Positions 12,483 to 23,839 of a stretch of 64,000 nt of DNA are shown in pieces; within the stretch, counting starts at the first letter, position 1; every line of letters begins with the position of its first letter. The notes beneath the pieces were generated by a model, which saw nothing but the letters and a program-made list of their open reading frames with translations, had not been told where the DNA came from and did not search any database. Location of the stretch: contig CM049308.1 of assembly GCA_026874595.1 (NCBI GenBank), positions 18,536,001 through 18,600,000 on the forward strand, written 5' to 3'. Origin of the DNA: Sipunculus nudus (lineage: Eukaryota > Annelida > Sipuncula > Golfingiida > Sipunculidae). Position numbers and translations under genes: made by a program.

Positions 12483-13125
12483 TTTGCATTTTACACCTGG
12501 CCCATGGACCTATTTACAAATGAAGTAGGCTGCCCTGCAGAATGTTCTAATAAATAAGTAATTATATATGTATATCAGAGGTTTTTAGAGATCAGTTATT
12601 TTATTTATAGACAAATACGTTAACCACCTTCCGGGGATACAGCGTGGCCCTGATAGATACACACAAACATAAAAAATTTAGAAATGTTTACTGAAATTAG
12701 TTTTTCAGGGGGTCTTATACTTCCTGGACAGAATGGTGCAGTCAGCGTTAGGACAATAATTCTTACAATCTTAATTCATATAACATAAATTTAACTTTTC
12801 GTTCTATAGCACTGTAGCAATTTACCTCACCTGTATATATGTTAAGATACTGAATACATCATTATATATATGGGCAAATTAGATATTCCAAGAACCTTGT
12901 AACATATTTACGGGAACATAACTATGTCTGTTTACAGGTAAGGAAAATTTTATATGATCACAGAGCAATACATATATTATATATGTCTTGATTTCATATC
13001 TACAGTGCTTTATATAACGCCAGTAAATATGGCGAATATACACCACATATATAAGATCGATGTTTACATCCTGACAATCCCCTAACAAATCATTTGTCAC
13101 AAAAGTAGTGATCAAAGCATTTCAG
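12176..13125. other. AT-rich stretch
   Basis: Short frames here (12175-12369 plus, 12879-13115 minus) have no domain. The TA tract inside is listed separately. Confidence 0.5.
12449..12479. repeat. (AT)n microsatellite
   Basis: An uninterrupted AT run of about 31 bp. Confidence 0.96.
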
Positions 13126-13900
13126 ACATAGCCGGGGCCAGACAGCGTGTTAATATATCAAATGATATATCGCACGCGTCAGTGATTAGCTTGACAAGAA
13201 TATGAAGGGCCTTACAATGCGGAAATCTGGCCACGCAAGGCAGATCAACGAGTTAGGTGACTTCAAGTTCTCTTGGCTGCCAGCAAAAGAGTCTTATAGA
13301 GGGTTATATGCCTGGGCGAATGACTTAAAGGGGATGCTAATAGTTTTGATGGCGTGAGCTAGGGGCGGCTTCAACGGCTATTGTTTCGCCCTTAAGATAA
13401 TCAAAGGCCCACTCCATGAACTCACTTTGGTTTCTCAATGGCAAAAAGTGGCGCATTGATTCCTCAAGAGAAAACAATACAGATATGAAGGCGTCCACAA
13501 GGAGAGATCAATACGCTCTAAGGATCTATATAAGGTAAACTTCTTACACCACAGGGGCTAACTAGCTCCTGGACTAACTTTGCTATAGACTTGAAAGCAT
13601 TTGACGGAGTGCTCCAGATTTACACCTTGGTGATATAGTCACGTTAGGTTAGCATTGCCCACGGGAGAAGCTCTCAATTTTTGGTACCTTCCAAATAACC
13701 TGATTACATCCTACTGTGAGGCAGACAATGAAGCACCTGAATGATATCAACATATTTAGATAACATGGGCGAGATGCGAGACCGACGCAGGAGGGCCTGC
13801 GTGACGTAGTGCGTGTGACAGATTTGGAACAAGTGATCTGACACTACTTAGAGGACTAAGCAAAGATATCTGGAAATGTTTACCACTATTATGATGTTAT
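13126..13900. other. Island without long open frames
   Basis: Balanced composition over about 775 bp and no open frame above 60 codons on either strand. It contains ATCAAAGG (TCF/LEF type, near 13399). With complex sequence and no coding capacity it is a good candidate for a conserved non-coding element. Confidence 0.45.
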
Positions 13901-15228
13901 CGATTTATAATCGTGCACTCAAATGACTTTTATAATACAACCATGCAGGTTCCTTTACAGAAATCCATTTTAAAAGCAATAAATGTGTCGAACTTGATTT
14001 AGTGTACCCGTTTTGAGTTCATATATTTCTGCTTAGGTGAACATTATCAAAATCTCATAAATATTTACACCATGCATGCTTCCTCTAAGATATATCAACA
14101 TGCAGTACAACATATAGTTTATTAAAATAATAAAAATCCAAGTAGTAATACAGACAAAGGGGAAAACAGTCGAACAGTTATATTTTCTTAATTCCAGTCA
14201 TTGTATCATAATGTTTTTAAGAAGTCAAAGAATATTGTAATTTAAATAAAATTTTAGTCCCTCCTTTTCCCGACTAAATAGGGTAAAAGGCAGATGTGCT
14301 TTCAAACGTTTTATATGTGTTCTATATATAACCTGCCATTTATAATATTTTAATACCAAGATACTCCTGCACTGTCATGCACTCATGACCTGATGATACA
14401 TACAGTATATATAGCTGAAATATCAGGCTGCTCATTTAAAACAAGACGGTAACGTATATACCCACCATAGAACCAAGTAACTGCAATATCCCCCTCCCCC
14501 GAAAATCATGCCAATTTCAAGTCCCGCCAATGCACATTTTAATGTACATCATGTGTAGCTATCAACAACATTCGGATGTTTATAAAATTTAACGAAACGG
14601 AATGGGGTTGAATTAAGGGTGCATTTTACTGCTATATAGCCTTAATATAGTTTAATAGTTGTGTCTTAATGGACAAGCATAACAATGAAAACTGATTTAA
14701 GCCTCTATCCTACAGGTGGGTAACCCTTTTTTTACAAGAGACTTTAGCTAGGGGAATGTTTCTAAAATTAAAAAACAAATCCCTTAGATGTAGTCCAATC
14801 AAGAAAAATGGACATCCTTACATATATTTAAAGTCAAACCATAGGTTGCCATATGCTTAATAATTTAACAACCTATTTATATCCATATCTTTAAAACTGA
14901 TCAGTATTCTGCTTTTTCGAAAATCTTTTGAGAATATAGCGTGCTGCGAAATTAGATGAAATTAAGATTGCCCTTTATATGTGTTTTATATGGGATATAT
15001 ACTAGTATAATATATGTTTATGTACATAAGTTAAGGTATGATTTCTATGGAAATTACGTTTGATAAATAAAAATTACGACCAATGCATGGACGTATATAA
15101 GAACTTGCAACAAGACAAAATGAAAACATATTCGTGATCAATTCCATATAACTGAAATACGAAATACTTCAAAATTAAGCACATATATACGGGCCACCCA
15201 TGGGATGGCTAAGAACTTGCACACTTAA

Positions 15229-15259
<31 letters not shown>

Positions 15260-15400
15260 ATATTTTGATGTGTTTTTTTTTCAAATAAATATTTCTTCAA
15301 TAAAATCGATAAATGGTATTCAAATCTCTTAGAGAAAGGCGCGAAAAGTCAAGATTATGCTTATTCAAAGGTGCGTTTATTCCGAGGACTATCACTGCCC
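13901..15400. other. AT-rich stretch
   Basis: No gene. The interrupted TA tract at 15229-15259 is the only clear repeat. Confidence 0.5.
15229..15259. repeat. Interrupted (AT)n
   Basis: Two AT runs separated by ATACAT. Confidence 0.93.
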
Positions 15401-15623
15401 TAATTTCCCATGCAGACGTCAACATAAAACTTTCACTCACAAATTAAGTACTAGCAAATATGTGGTGAAGTCAAGAGTCCTCTTGAAACCTGTAGATATT
15501 TTCAGAAGACTCGGTAGGTAATACCCGTATTACGTACCATAGAAGTAAAGAGGTACGGGTATTTCATTCTGGTTTGATTTTAAGCTATAGCTATATATAG
15601 CGTCACACTTGTCAGTCAATTAG

Positions 15624-15637
15624 CCAGTGGGTGGCGT
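15624..15637 (+). promoter_or_regulatory. CTCF-like word
   Basis: CCAGTGGGTGGCGT agrees with the CTCF core CCASYAGRKGGCRS except for G at position 6 and T at the last position. Bivalves have CTCF, but binding here is inference. Confidence 0.3.
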
Positions 15638-15948
15638 TGTAGGACCAACATATGCCACAAACATGTAATTATTTGAGCTAGTCTTTAGGATTCTTTGTGC
15701 AACCCCCTTGATAATTCCCACCCGACCGGCCCATAATACATTTACAGGGGGCAACTGTATTCAACCTCATTTTATGGCTGATGAAACCAAATGTGTGTGA
15801 AGTCATGTGCGAAGGAACTAGAGAAAAAAAATCGCCAAGTGTTGAAACCTCACGAGGTTAATTAAACCAGTGCAATGAGTCGAAATGCTGTCTGTTCCCT
15901 CGGGGCTCCAACGTACGTCTTTGAAGTCGCAGGGGTAGTAGTTCCTCA

Positions 15949-16149
15949 ATGAGCCACTACCGTCTAACAGCCGGCGCGGCGGTGCCATCTTCTCGCCCTA
16001 TGGCAGAGGGAGGAAAGAGGTTGATCGGGGCCTTGCGAGGCCAAGCTTCCGCGGAGGGGGTTTCTATACACGGGTGTTGTTGTTACCAGCGGGGAAGCCC
16101 CAGCCTCATCAGCGAGACTTTCCCTGTCACAGTGAAAAAGGTGTCTTAA
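15949..16149 (+). CDS. Unrecognised ATG open frame, 66 codons, doubtful
   Basis: The ATG-initiated frame has balanced codon use and lies in a GC-rich island. No domain, signal peptide or membrane segment is seen. A weak donor-like AAG/GTGTCT sits two codons before the stop, so the frame might be an exon. Its length is within what chance gives in GC-rich DNA. I do not recognise the product; transcript evidence is required before it is called a gene. Confidence 0.15.
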   Translation: MSHYRLTAGAAVPSSRPMAEGGKRLIGALRGQASAEGVSIHGCCCYQRGSPSLISETFPVTVKKVS

Positions 16150-16697
16150 TACCCCAATATCCTGACACCCGTGATGCGGGCAGGAATACCAAATGCTCTT
16201 TCAGAATCAATTGCCCGTTAGCAATTTCTTCTGTATCTCCCGGCGAGCCCCTCTAGCGCTGGTATGCTTGGTCTTCTATGGTTTCAACAAAGCCAAGCTC
16301 TCGATCCTTGTAAACTTTAGGTTCAGAAGACCCCAACACGTCCCCCTTAACCCCATCGAACGAACACCTGACCAACGTCAACTTCTCTACAAAACTAGAG
16401 CGGGAATCTGAAGAAATTGTTGACTTGCATTTTGAGAACCCTTGTCGAAACTCGACCTAGAAACCGTGCTCTGCTTGTCACAGTTTATTTAGAAATCCGC
16501 TCTGGATTCACCTCGGAAACCATACATTTCTAGGACACTTTGCAACTCCCTAAATAAACATTTGTTTACATGTGTATTGTAAATCTGGTTTAATTATTGT
16601 TTTTATGAATTTCATGGTTCGCCATTTTTTTAAATTCTTGTTGAATGAGATAAATGCTTAGCTAATATATTCATAAACGATATCGGAATTGTTTTGA

Positions 16698-16765
16698 GCA
16701 GAGAGAGACAGAGAGAGAGAGAAAGAAAGATAGACAAACAGACAGACAGAGAAACAAAACAAAGA
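16698..16765. repeat. GA/GACA-rich low-complexity block
   Basis: Purine-rich (GA)n, GAAA and GACA repeats. Confidence 0.9.
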
Positions 16766-17164
16766 AAACAGGTTACATTTGAAGCGTGAAAAATCTAATT
16801 AGCAGGGGTTTTTAACATCTCCATGATTCATAAAAAAGTGTATTAAAAAATAAGAAATATTAAATAACTGCGACGAAATATACAGAGTAACCGTCTTTAT
16901 CAGCAGGGAAAGGACCATTAATTATTTAATTACATAAGAATGTAGCTTTTTAAATAATAGTACGTACAATTCTTATTATCAAGCTAGAGAGGACCACGTG
17001 ATGCAGATAGTATAAATCTATCCGCAACTACGTGTATATTACTTGCACATGCCGTAACTGGAAAAAAATATTCATGTTACATGTATTTTCTTATTTTTTT
17101 CAAGTTGTTAAAGTTTAAAAGTTAATATCCTGTCAAGTGAGGAAACAAAAAATAACCATGATAA

Positions 17165-17285
17165 CCATGCATGGATGATGTTTCGTAAATTCTGGTACCT
17201 TGGAAATGAAAAGTTTATGTTTCATGCTCTTAATATGGTAAAATCGTGTATCATATGCAGACGCAGTTGGAATCACCATGCATGG
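17165..17285. repeat. Pair of CCATGCATGG palindromes
   Basis: The 10-bp palindrome occurs at 17165-17174 and 17276-17285. It belongs to a CATGCATG word that recurs across the window. Confidence 0.8.
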
Positions 17286-18550
17286 CCATGTAAATATGTA
17301 TTATATATTACATTCACAGTGGCGAATGTATATTACTGTCCCTGTTTAGTTCTTATAGAAATGCATAACATGCTCTTTGAATTTTTTTTTTGCATTTTTT
17401 AGTCATCATATAAGGAATAACGTAAATTTGTGCATTAAAAATACCTAAAATTCTACCGTTTTCCCGCCCTGGCTCTCAACACATGCACACGCACACAAGT
17501 ACCCATTAAACCCGACACATGCAGTGTTTTATGCAGGCAAGCGTTTGAATCTTACACCCTTTCTCATCTTTACGGTTAAGGTCCGGGTCATTAGGTGCAT
17601 AATAGTATATTAATTCTTATTGTCATCGGGACGATATGGCAAATAAAGTATCCCCGTGAGACCTCTAACATACCTGCTATATTAGTTGACGCACTTTGAT
17701 CAAGAAAAACCCTTGGTTTATCAGGAAGAACATACCTGTGTTCGATTTTTACACCTTTCCGACTAAGAGGATACGTTTGTAGATAACAGCCTTGCCTTTA
17801 TATGATAGTAATGTAGGAGTGGTCTTGACAATTGGCATGTTGAGTATTTATCTATATGTGGTTTATCTGTACTCCTGTATGATTTATTATTTCAGCAGAG
17901 TAAGACATATGTCTCCAACATGTGTATATCTTCTTAATGATATAAAATGCATTGTTAGAACACATATGTAATATGTAAGTTTGTAAGTAATTTATATAAA
18001 CCAGGAAAAATTACGTGGTATGCCATAATTATTATTATAATATTATTCCCCCTATAACATCGCTCTTTTTCTAAGCACTATATGCAAATATGGTTTTCAT
18101 TATATTTTTTTACGTTACTTCTCACTTGTTCATAAAATCTATTGTATATAACCATTTAAGTTAAAATAGTCTGAATTTGGTTCTCCCAGTGTCATATATT
18201 ATTATTATTAAGTGCAAGTTTTTAACATAGCTCTGAAAGAGCTGCCTCTTTCAGTACAATTTACTGCTTTTTACTTTTAGTCCAATGTAACCACATCCAT
18301 GGTATCTGAGTGTTTACTACAAGAATATACTCTTTAACCCATCAAGCCCCACAGTCAGCAGGTACATGCATGTGTTCTGTCAACTTACATGGGATTTTCT
18401 GTGTGTTTATTCCCTCTTATTATATATACATATATCATATATAAGTTGTATGGAGAATGTTAACTGATGCATCTGACATGTATATAGCTGAACATATATA
18501 CGCTTTGTTTATATACTCGCATATACACCTATACACCTTCGCGCACACGA

Positions 18551-18551
18551 G

Positions 18552-18611
<60 letters not shown>
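18551..18611. repeat. Compound (CA)n(TA)n microsatellite
   Basis: A CA run of about 18 bp passes into a TA run of about 42 bp. The same CA-to-TA order occurs at 39728 and 62401. Confidence 0.97.
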
Positions 18612-18614
<3 letters not shown>

Positions 18615-20297
18615 TGAATAATTTACCTTAAGATTCATGGAAAAATAAAAGAAATACTAGAGATAAATATAAAATAAATAATTGATATCAACATTGATTA
18701 TTGAGATCAATAATTCCTGAAAAATAAGGAAATATTGAAACAGAAATTAGGAAAAATGTGTCAAAATTATAACAATTATAAAAACAGTTATGAATAAATG
18801 ATAAAACATCAATACTGGATACATAAAGAAATGAATGAAATAAAGAAATTTAACTTATTGTGTAAGTTTTTAATCTTTAATACATTTGTGTCAATTAAAT
18901 TAAGTGTATTTAAATTCAACAGCAAACTTTTGGCAAATCCCAAGTTAAGACCGGCAGGCTATTTTCTTTTATTTCATTGCTGTTCCTGTAATTCCCATAA
19001 ATATACAAGATCTCATATATATACTGTCGCCATGCATATGTATTTTATGTATACAATCTGTGACTACGACAGAGAAGCCTATAATATGGGACTTAGATAT
19101 ATAAATTTGTATATTTCCTATATTACGTCGAAGGTTTTGGTGAATTTTAATCCGGAGTATATAAAGAGATTATTATTTGGCCCAAACTATAAAGAGGATC
19201 GATGTTACAACCTAAATTAAAACTTCAGAGCTCAAGACTACAATGTTATAAAACTCCTTGTTTATTTTATAAATATAAAATTTATTTTCTAGGTCCTGAT
19301 TAAAATTGTAAACTTAACACTGGCTAAAGGTCACAGTGTCTTATGAATATTCATTAGACGAAGTAGTGCAGTGAATGCTTCGGCCAGCTTTTATTGGCTG
19401 TAGGTCCTAACATCAGGTTTTTAATGAAAAAAATAACTCATTGTCTAATTTTTCAATATATTTCCCATAAAAAGAACTGTGTTGGTCAAATAATGTTTTA
19501 TGTTTGCCCAGTCAAAGACATTGTATATACAAATACTTGTTTGATAGTAATTGGAGAGGGGTCAGTTTGGCTTCAGTTGATTCAGTTCAGTTAGAATTAT
19601 TGTAAAAAAGGAAGACCACATTTTTATTCCTTGTTTCTTCATATACAAATAACAACAAACTTTCATGCAGGGTGAAGTTTAAAAAAAAAACAGATGTAGA
19701 CTTCAGGTTTTTTTTATTGATATATACCGTATGTAGTAAACTATATACATATATATATAGTTTATTACAGACCCGTCACCATAAGGCTGGGGATAAACTA
19801 AGCTTTCTCGACATACTGATGACACCTGTCGGCGACAAGTAAAACTGAATGTCCGGGTTTTTATATCGGCATAAAAAGAAAATTTTTATTGAAACTCATG
19901 TGATAAAAAGGCCTGCCCTGTCTTTCAAATGAGGTCCGTGCATAAGTCTATGTCTTAAGTTAATTGTATTTGAAATCACTTGCTATAACCCTGCTGTAAT
20001 TTGACCGAAGCACATGCAGCCAAACGTTCATCGTTGCCCGTGATGTGCATGCATGCTCCTGAAAAAAAAAAGGATCAAGCGTATGACAGATGATTGTATG
20101 ATTCTTGCAGCGGTCAACAGATCTAAATCATATAGTAATCCATGAATACATTATCTGACATATACATTCCAATAGATAGATAATTTATTTGTATATACAA
20201 ACTAAAAGAATTGGGGACCAGTTAAATCAAAATTAAATTGCTCAAGGTTCATACTGCATTCCCGTTCATGGGTTATCTTATAACACAGGGTTCACTG
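18612..20297. other. AT-rich stretch
   Basis: It holds the open frame 18798-19220, listed separately, and a small perfect palindrome TAAACTATATA / TATATAGTTTA around 19737-19767. Nothing else is supported. Confidence 0.5.
18798..19220 (+). CDS. Unrecognised ATG open frame, 140 codons, probably chance
   Basis: The frame starts at a true ATG and runs 140 codons. Its residue content (Ile, Lys, Asn, Tyr, Phe) follows the AT-rich DNA. There is no domain, repeat or clear signal peptide, and in DNA this AT-rich one such frame in 64 kb is not surprising. It is listed because it is the longest ATG frame I see that avoids simple repeats. Confidence 0.1.
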   Translation: MIKHQYWIHKEMNEIKKFNLLCKFLIFNTFVSIKLSVFKFNSKLLANPKLRPAGYFLLFHCCSCNSHKYTRSHIYTVAMHMYFMYTICDYDREAYNMGLRYINLYISYITSKVLVNFNPEYIKRLLFGPNYKEDRCYNLN

Positions 20298-20303
20298 TAT
20301 ATA

Positions 20304-20366
<63 letters not shown>
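20298..20366. repeat. (TA)n microsatellite
   Basis: About 69 bp of TA with one TATTTAT interruption near its left end. Confidence 0.97.
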
Positions 20367-20370
<4 letters not shown>

Positions 20371-20428
20371 ACATCAAATTGTAATATGGATAAACACGCC
20401 TGCATTTGTGTAGCAAACGCTTCCCGTG

Positions 20429-20440
20429 TATATAAAAAGG
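20429..20440 (+). promoter_or_regulatory. TATA-like box upstream of candidate first exon
   Basis: TATATAAAAAGG lies about 250 bp before the ATG at 20687, a plausible distance for a promoter with a 5' leader of about 220 bases. In AT-rich DNA the match has little weight by itself. Confidence 0.25.
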
Positions 20441-20686
20441 GTAATAAATGTTTTTAACACTGATAAAAAGACCATTAATCTTGCATGGGCATATCAATTC
20501 AATGTAACAGTTACAGGAAACGTGTTATCAAACGCTGTCATATCTAGCGTGTATAACTGAGTATAGCAATATTTATCAGAGTAATATATAGCATAGGACC
20601 TGTCTTAAATTTTCCGCCATTTCGACATGTCTTACCAGCCAGTCGAGCTTTCGGAGGAAACATATTGAACCTCATTGTTTGAAGTT

Positions 20687-20792
20687 ATGCCGCGCCGAGC
20701 ACAGCAGACGACGAGTATGGAAAGTCATTCCAAGTCGCCATTCCACCGCGGCATCCCATATTCAAAAGTGACCTTCAAATACAAAGTCAAAG
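20687..20792 (+). CDS. Candidate first coding exon (35 codons plus 1 base), unidentified gene
   Basis: The start is the ATG at 20687. The peptide begins MPRRAQQTTSMESHSKSPFH and ends YSKVTFKYKVK. The exon ends at AAAG/GTAAGA, a strong donor, in phase 1, and a (TA)n tract follows 17 bases into the presumed intron. Composition changes sharply to balanced just over this segment. The basic start faintly recalls the MPRRKQQ or MSRRKQ starts of some zinc-finger repressors (Teashirt, Spalt, BCL11 families), but the lysine and following proline of the NuRD-recruiting motif are missing, so I do not assign a family. No downstream exon is identified in the window. Confidence 0.35.
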
Positions 20793-20808
20793 GTAAGACA
20801 TCAACGTG

Positions 20809-20809
<1 letters not shown>

Positions 20810-20858
<49 letters not shown>
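20810..20858. repeat. (AT)n microsatellite just after the candidate donor site
   Basis: About 48 bp of AT starting 18 bp downstream of the candidate exon. Confidence 0.97.
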
Positions 20859-20861
<3 letters not shown>

Positions 20862-21590
20862 CATTATGTGTGTATTTGTCCTAAAATAGCGTGTCGTCGA
20901 TAAAAGTTTTGAAATAAGAGGGAGTCGCGTGTGCTTTTGTAGCATGCACATGTGCACGTTCATAATGAGTGTTAAGACATTTTTTATGTCATAACGCACG
21001 TGGGTTATCTTACTGTATGACCTGGTATCTGATGTTAAATACATGTTATGTATTCTTTGTTTGTATGTTTTCCTCTCTGTCTGTCTGTCAAGCTGTTCTT
21101 TAGCTCCTGTCCGTCGGCCGCGTCTATCGGTTTCCGTATGTCTGTCTGTCTCTGTCTCTCCATTTCCCTCTTTATAATGTATGTGTGTGTGTATACACAA
21201 GTAGAGCTTCGTTTATTGGAACAGCCAAAGGTTAGCATTTCTATAAAACCTGTGCATAGATATGCAGTTTTGACATAGCATATATAAACGCGTACATGCA
21301 CGTGTCAAAATATTTTTAAATATAATATAAAATTTTTTTTTTGCATTTACACTTAATTAATACACAGTGTAAATATAATTTGCTGGATAAATCATATCAT
21401 AATCTTATATGTGATCGTTTATGATTAACAGACTGCAGTGAAACCGGTGTAAATCGAAAACGAAAATTAAATCCTCCTTTGAAATTGAAACCGACAATAT
21501 TACGGGGACAGTTTGTTAACCTAAGTTCATGCGTAACTGCCTTTAAGCACAATAGAATTTTGATTGAATTGAGTCTACTTGACCTCAGAT
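20859..21590. other. Mixed stretch with GTCT/GTCC runs
   Basis: CTGTCTGTCT- and GTCC-type low complexity near 21073-21160 explains the Arg/Asp/Thr-rich minus-strand frames (20787-21200 and 21035-21301). No gene is seen. Confidence 0.5.
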
Positions 21591-21797
21591 CGTTTGGTCA
21601 GAGGGGCCCGCTGGAACTCCCTATGTGGCCAGGTGGGGGCCCCTGGGGGAGGGCACTAATACGTATTGTTAGGTGCAGTACCCGGGTCAGTGTTGGTAAT
21701 GAGGGGATTTCTTCAGGACCGACGATCTTTGGATGGGTCATTATCTTTGCGGTGAAGTAAGCAATAAAGACTCGCTTTAAGCTTTAATTGACTCAAT

Positions 21798-21809
21798 CAG
21801 TAGAGGGCG
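21798..21809 (+). promoter_or_regulatory. CTCF-like core word
   Basis: CAGTAGAGGGCG agrees with the core of the conserved CTCF motif (CCASYAGRKGGCRS without its first C). It is the best CTCF-like match I noticed. Its strand matches those at 15624 and 55084. Confidence 0.4.
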
Positions 21810-22264
21810 ATGGTAGCTCCGCGAGCTGGCCAGGGCCACTTCTTGTCAAAAATTAATTGTCGCAAACACAAATTATGAAATGATGACCACATTGTGCCTC
21901 GGGGGGTCGGGAATAATTGGCCTCATCCCGCGGGATGGGGGAGCGTCCTGTTTCTGGGTGGGCGTTTCTGGACGTGTTCCGACATTTGTACCGTCAAAAG
22001 TTAATGGTTCTATACCGAACTTCACTATTCTGGGCGTACCCCAAGAAAAGTGGTCCCACGTGACTTCTGAATTAAAGAAAACCCAGGTGCATGGCACTCT
22101 AAGTGCAATTATATGCTCAAAGAATTGCCATTAGTGACATAATGGCAGCTAGCACTATTGTAGCTGTATTTCTAACGTGAAAAGAACTTCTTGAACGCAG
22201 TGGTGACATCACAATACTTGTAAATGTTCAAAGAGAACGCGTGAAAGCGTTACATTTAGACACT

Positions 22265-22276
22265 TCACACGTGTGA
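22265..22276. promoter_or_regulatory. TCACACGTGTGA palindrome
   Basis: A perfect 12-bp palindrome centred on CACGTG, with a further CACGTG about 25 bp downstream. It could serve bHLH or T-box proteins. Confidence 0.35.
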
Positions 22277-22330
22277 GCATCTTTGACCAACACGTGCGCT
22301 AATGTATTAATTTTCATTTTCTAAGAAGAA

Positions 22331-23126
22331 GGATCAACATTAGAGCGTGTTCTCGGTAAATAAGAGACTCAGCTATTGATTTGAATGTTCGAAATGAAGT
22401 CCCTATCACGTAACGAACCGGTAATGCGACAGTAATCGTATTGCTCTCCTCTTATACGATATAAGTTGATTTGAAATCTTCCCCGTGCCATATGTACTAT
22501 ACAGTACTTCAATCTTTATACTACTTATACTTTTATAAATACTACTTAAAATCACCAACTTGAACTTCCAGTAACCTATACGTTAGCTGTTACTATATCG
22601 TCTGATTATACACATTGTTTTACTTTTAGGAATTACAATCTCTCCCCTACATGGAATTTTGTGTTTGCTTGAAAGAAAAAGTAAAATTCTTCTTAAACGT
22701 TTCCTATTTTTTTCACACAACGTAAATGATCACTTTGCATGTAAACCTTAAAAACAGCATGTATTGTTCACGATATTATATTGACACCTTATTGTTATAT
22801 TATTTTTACTTTTCTGGAATAAAGAGAAAGTTCCTTAAACAGTTTATGAGCGCTGCAATTTATGTGCGTTTGATATATGCAAAAACTGACAAAACACGGG
22901 TCGTTAATAGTTCTACGTTTTATCTTTGATGTCTGCATGTACAGTGCACAGCCATGCATATATACATAATATTAACAAATTCAAAAACAAATCAAATTCT
23001 ATATTTAAACTTAAAAAAAAACTAATTATAAAAGGTCACAATGTCACCGTTAATTCACAATATAGTTATCGTATGTAACAAATTATACATGTATAAAATG
23101 TATATATCTGCATGGCAAACTTAAAT

Positions 23127-23211
<85 letters not shown>

Positions 23212-23575
23212 TGCATGGTCACTCTTTGCATGAGGTACTCATTTGCCAGATACACCCTTAATGTGTTTTTTGAATCAATAAATTAAAGAATAAATATCCT
23301 AAATATGCAGAAAAGATATCAACTTTAATGGGGACTGAAGTATTCATTTATACATTTGTTCACGTATACCTCCTGTGAATATTATTTAGTAATTGGATAT
23401 GGCTCCCACGTTCAGTCATGCATAATCAAACACATATACACAAACATGATGCATGCATGCATGGAACTCAAAAGTAAAGATATAAAAGAATATTTCGAAA
23501 CAACATACTGACTCGCGAGGAAATTAAATTTAAATTTAAGGGAACAACCTTGTGTTCAAACACATATATAGGCAT
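22331..23575. other. AT-rich stretch
   Basis: No gene. It contains the large TA tract below and a GATGCATGCATGCATGG run near 23450. Confidence 0.5.
23124..23210. repeat. Long interrupted (TA)n ending in (CA)n
   Basis: About 87 bp of AT/TA with small interruptions, then ACACACACAC and ATGCATGG. Confidence 0.97.
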
Positions 23576-23711
23576 GTTTTATATATTTACGTCTTTTTTA
23601 TATACTTGTACAATTACAATTGAAAATGCAAAGGAAATGAAATACAAAGGAAAATGAAAAACATCAATTGTAATTGTACAAGTATATAAGAAAGACGTAA
23701 ATATATAAAAC
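23576..23711. repeat. Long inverted repeat, 48-bp arms, 40-base loop
   Basis: The left arm (23576-23623) is complementary to the right arm (23664-23711) at 47 of 48 positions. The loop (23624-23663) is purine-rich with two AAAGGAAA-like words. The near-perfect match indicates recent origin or selection on the fold. Explanations are a short foldback MITE, a template-switch product, or a hairpin RNA source. The minus-strand frame 23579-23848 merely reads through it. Confidence 0.95.
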
Positions 23712-23839
23712 AAGACTATATGATTATAGATTAGGTTAACAGCTTGTATAGAAAGCACCATTGATTTTTCCTGGATGAACCATGCAGTGGCCTGCTTAAA
23801 TCCATGGTTTGGTATGCTTTTTGACATTTGGAATATAAC

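Larger units (their letters stand above)
15401..16560. other. Island, among the most GC-rich of the window
   Basis: It contains an inverted pair AATACCCGTA (15530-15539) / TACGGGTATT (15554-15563), a CTCF-like word at 15624, and GC-rich sequence at about 15900-16130 with an open frame listed separately. Confidence 0.45.
16561..18550. other. AT-rich stretch
   Basis: The frame at 17175-17402 has no domain. A GA-rich block, paired CCATGCATGG palindromes and an E-box CACGTG (near 16996) are visible. From about 17450 to 17860 the sequence is somewhat less AT-rich but shows nothing specific. Confidence 0.45.
21591..22330. other. Island with CTCF-like word and E-box palindromes
   Basis: Balanced to GC-rich, with GGGGCC/CCCGCGGGATGGGGG segments. 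Overlapping frames run on both strands (plus 21880-22134 with two ATG codons at its start, minus 21873-22097). Neither has a domain I recognise and such mirrored frames are typical of GC-rich non-coding DNA. Confidence 0.45.

Noticed and set aside
20787-21301. Minus-strand frames of 137 and 88 codons
   Set aside because: They translate TA, GTCT and GTCC simple repeats.
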